From contig CBDESM010000003.1 in the NCBI GenBank assembly GCA_965242485.1, forward strand, positions 558,001 through 622,000: 64,000 bases of DNA, read 5' to 3'. The position numbers and the translations under genes are program-made. This stretch comes from CBDESM01 sp965242485. GTDB lineage: Bacteria > Chloroflexota > Dehalococcoidia > Bin125. Below are positions 61,519 to 64,000 of this stretch, piece after piece; the stretch's first letter is position 1, and every line of letters starts with the position of its first letter. Under the pieces are notes generated by a model. The model was not told where the DNA came from. It worked only from the letters and a program-made list of their open reading frames with translations, and made no database searches.

Positions 61519-64000
61519 TCAGGGCGAGTAGATGACGTCGTTGGGGGCGAGGGTGAAGTTTTGGGAGCCGGGGACGGGGGTGCCGGAGGGGGTGGCGGCG
61601 TAGCGGAGCCAGCGCTTGCCGTTCCAGAGGTAGATGGCTTGCGTGGCGGGGGAGGCGGCGAGGGCGGCGGCGGCGCTGGCGCCCATGCGGCCGGACCAGG
61701 TGGAGAAGCCGATTTGGATGGCGGGGGCGGAGCCCGCGGCCCCGGCTGCGCCGCTGCCGTCGCCGGCGGCGGAGCCGCTGCCGGCTGTGCCGTCGCCGGA
61801 GTCGGGGGTGAGGACGAGGGTGAGGGAGGCGGCGGTGCGGGGGCCGTCCTGGGCGTCGAGGGAGAGGATGGCGACGGAGCTCGAGGCCGCGGCCATGGAG
61901 GCGGCGGCGATGCCGTTGCGGGTGCGGAGCAGGGCCGAGGCCGGGTCGGCCGGGTCCGTCGGCGGCGGGTCGAGCGGGATCAGCGGCGAGGGCGAGCCGT
62001 CGGGCGAGCGGACGGAGAGGCGGACTTGGGTGCCGTCGGCGACGGCGTTGCCCTGCGCGTCGGTGAGGTCGGCGCGGATCGCGAGCGGGGCGCCGATGGC
62101 GGGCAGCGCGGGGGCGCGCGCTTCGATCGCGGCGGCCGGGCCGGCGACGCCGAACTCGGCGCGGATGTCGGCGTTGCCCTGGGCGTCGGTCAGGCCGGCT
62201 CCGGTGACGACCAGCTCGTAGCGGCCGGAGGGGAGCGGGTCGGCGGCGGAGGCGGTGACGGAGATGCGGAACTTGCAGGCAGTCGGCCCGTCAGAGCAGT
62301 CGCGGGCGATCGCGAAGCGGTCCTCGGTGGCTCCGTCTGGGCCTTCGACGCGGGCGGAGGCGCGCGGCGGCAGCTCGACGACGCGGCCGCCGGCGTCGGT
62401 TGCGGTGATCGGGATCTCGGCGATGCCGCGTTCCGCGGCGGGGTCGCCGGCGCCGGCCGCGCCGTTGCCGTTCGCCGCGCCGCCGTTGGCGCCGCTGCCG
62501 CTGCCCGAGCCGGCCGCGCCGGCGGCGGCCGCACCGCCGTTGGCCGCGCCGCTGGCCGCGTTGTCGGCGGCGTCGGTGGTGGCGTGGTGGTGGAGGACGG
62601 GGAGGTCTTCGCCGATCCGGATCAGGGCGGCGCCGCCGGCGTAGTCGAGCGGGAGCGCGGCCGAGAACTGCGCGCCGGCGGTGGAGACGACGACGGCGCG
62701 CAGGGTCAGCGAGCCTTCGCCGTCGGGCGGGGTCAGGGTCAGCGGGATGCGCGCGGTCAGGCCCGGGTCCTCGGCCGCCGCGGTCGCCAGGGCGGAGCCG
62801 GCGCGGGCCTGGAAGGTGCAGGCGCGGCCGCCGTCGCAGTAGTCGCCGCCCAGCTCGCCCTTGCTCGCCGTCAGCGTGATCGAGGAGATCCGCTCCGGGT
62901 CGGCCGGCCGCCCGCCGGCGTCGGCGATGCGCAGCAGCAGCGCGGCCGCCGCCCCGTCCGGGATCGGGCCGGTCGCGTCGCCGGCCCTGAGCAGGCTGGC
63001 GGAGGCGGGGATCGCGGCGGCGCCGACCGGGATCGCGGCCGAGCCGAAGACGGAGCCGGGCAAGGCGAACGCGGCCGCAGCGGCCGCCCGCGCGGCCGGC
63101 TGCTCCGCGGGCTGCTCGCCCGAGCCGAGGATGAAGTGGAACTTGCGGCCGTCGGCCGGGATCAGGTTGGCGGAGACGGTGATCGGCGCGCCGCTGGTGC
63201 TGGCCGCGGCCGTGATCTCGGGACGCGCGCCCTCCGCGTCCGTCACCCAGCAGGCGAGGTCGCGCGGGCCGGCGTCGGCCCCGGCCCCGCCGGGCAGGCC
63301 CTCGGCCGGCGCGCAGCGCAGCTGGTTCCAGCGCGAACTCCCGCCGATCTCCAGCTTCTTGCCGCCGTCGCCGGAGAAGACCGCGTCGCCGCCCAGCGCC
63401 AGGTAGGAGTCGTCGTCCAGCCAGGCGTGCAGCGCCGAGGGCGCCGGCTGCGGGTCCATCGGGTCGGCCGGCGCCGGCGCGCGGGAGAGCGCGCAGGCGT
63501 CGACGGCGGCGCCGGACGCGTCGAGCTCGAGGAACGAGGGGTCGGGCCGCAGGCAGGCCCAGCCCGCGCCGGAGTCGGCCACCGCGATCAGGAACCCGGC
63601 CGCCAGCTGCTCGGTCGCCCCGGCCGAGATCTCGCCGTCCGCGTCGGCCGGCAGGTGGGCCGCGCCGACCGGGGCCGAGACGGCCGGGTGCGGGATCGCC
63701 AGCGAGCCGGTGACGGGAGAGCCGTCGGCCGGGCGCGCGGCCGCGGTCAGCGTCGTCGGGCCGGAGCGCTCGAACGGCAGCGCGTACTCGGCCCTGAGGC
63801 TGTTGATCGGCCAGGAGTCGGAGGCCGCGGAAGAACCGGCCAGCAGCTCGGCGCGGGAGAGCGGGAGCGTGCAGGCGTCGGGGTCGGGGCAGGCAACGCC
63901 GTTGTAGGAGAGCGTGCCCTGGCTGATCGAGAGCTGCAGCGCCGCCTCTTCGTCGAGCTCGGCGAAGGTCGCGGGGACGAGCCGGCCGGGCAGGGCCGAG
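61519..64000 (-). CDS. large extracellular Ig-like protein, 5' end outside window
   Basis: At least 826 residues; the frame is open to the window edge, so the start and signal peptide are missing. It contains repeated beta-rich modules separated by Ala/Gly/Pro linkers, among them ITLTASKGELGGDYCDGGRA with Cys pairs (also CSDGPTACKF and CPDPDACTL), and LTDAQGNADIRAEFGV next to LTDAQGNAVADGTQVRLSV, typical of invasin/Ig-like surface domains. A low-complexity SGSGSGANGGAANGNGAAGA-type stretch sits near the middle. The C-terminus YLWNGKRWLRYAATPSG and NFTLAPNDVIYSP looks like a fixed end module. It is convergent with the giant repeat gene 60 bp away, forming a surface-protein locus. Confidence 0.85.
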   Translation of the reverse strand, partial: SALPGRLVPATFAELDEEAALQLSISQGTLSYNGVACPDPDACTLPLSRAELLAGSSAASDSWPINSLRAEYALPFERSGPTTLTAAARPADGSPVTGSLAIPHPAVSAPVGAAHLPADADGEISAGATEQLAAGFLIAVADSGAGWACLRPDPSFLELDASGAAVDACALSRAPAPADPMDPQPAPSALHAWLDDDSYLALGGDAVFSGDGGKKLEIGGSSRWNQLRCAPAEGLPGGAGADAGPRDLACWVTDAEGARPEITAAASTSGAPITVSANLIPADGRKFHFILGSGEQPAEQPAARAAAAAAFALPGSVFGSAAIPVGAAAIPASASLLRAGDATGPIPDGAAAALLLRIADAGGRPADPERISSITLTASKGELGGDYCDGGRACTFQARAGSALATAAAEDPGLTARIPLTLTPPDGEGSLTLRAVVVSTAGAQFSAALPLDYAGGAALIRIGEDLPVLHHHATTDAADNAASGAANGGAAAAGAAGSGSGSGANGGAANGNGAAGAGDPAAERGIAEIPITATDAGGRVVELPPRASARVEGPDGATEDRFAIARDCSDGPTACKFRISVTASAADPLPSGRYELVVTGAGLTDAQGNADIRAEFGVAGPAAAIEARAPALPAIGAPLAIRADLTDAQGNAVADGTQVRLSVRSPDGSPSPLIPLDPPPTDPADPASALLRTRNGIAAASMAAASSSVAILSLDAQDGPRTAASLTLVLTPDSGDGTAGSGSAAGDGSGAAGAAGSAPAIQIGFSTWSGRMGASAAAALAASPATQAIYLWNGKRWLRYAATPSGTPVPGSQNFTLAPNDVIYSP

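Overview
The window is a high-GC, gene-dense bacterial segment. There are few gaps and almost no intergenic space. The gene set suggests an aerobic chemoheterotroph: an aa3-type cytochrome c oxidase with heme A synthesis genes, citrate synthase, acyl-CoA dehydrogenase, enoyl-CoA hydratase, a CaiB/racemase-type enzyme and an LLM-class flavin oxidoreductase. Long Swm-type repeat surface proteins, many small VOC and PPOX-fold proteins, a GAAC-N4-GTTC (Gram-positive/Chloroflexota type) LexA-like box and apparent leaderless promoters point to Chloroflexota, perhaps a Dehalococcoidia/SAR202-like lineage. This placement is an inference; no rRNA, tRNA or other marker is present to fix it.

Layout. 0-12 kb: a ParB-like protein, acyl-CoA dehydrogenase, cell-wall amidase, a Fic protein with AT-rich palindromic operators, a PPOX protein, a pair of short-chain dehydrogenases (one lacking catalytic residues), a lipoprotein, and an ABM monooxygenase / TPP lyase / tandem-PPOX series. 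12-22 kb: a defence-flavoured stretch containing a DNA methyltransferase-HNH fusion, five tandem VOC genes, a Panacea-type antitoxin with a frameshifted partner, an enoyl-CoA hydratase, and a single-chain nuclease-methyltransferase (type IIG/ISP-like) coupled to a truncated Rossmann protein. 22-30 kb: the cytochrome oxidase cluster on the minus strand (subunits II, I, III, CtaG, heme A synthase, heme O synthase), headed by an unusual protein joining a nuclease-like domain to two subunit-IV-like hairpins. 30-37 kb: citrate synthase, a GreA factor with an extra recombinase-like domain, a double RsmG methyltransferase and twin MFS transporters.

37-47 kb: a minus-strand run from a two-component system through a lipoprotein, a PAP2 phosphatase and a flippase-like protein to a CoA-transferase/racemase, then an Eis-like acetyltransferase, a DapA-family lyase and a glycosyltransferase. 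47-54 kb: a HigBA toxin-antitoxin pair, aquaporin, NYN nuclease, YyaL/DUF255 protein, two more VOC proteins, a lipoprotein and an LLM oxidoreductase. 54.4-64 kb: transposase scars, then a 2,230-residue secreted repeat protein and, convergent to it, the 3' part of a second very large extracellular protein that runs off the window.

Tandem duplication and domain fusion recur throughout: VOC x5 and x2, PPOX x2, RsmG x2, MFS x2, SDR x2, subunit-IV hairpin x2. Many singleton genes lack a Shine-Dalgarno sequence and instead carry a TANNNT hexamer 6-10 nt before the start codon, which suggests widespread leaderless transcription. The best candidates for undescribed biology are the oxidase-linked nuclease-like/subunit-IV fusion, the recombinase-domain GreA, the MTase-HNH fusion and the Panacea operon.
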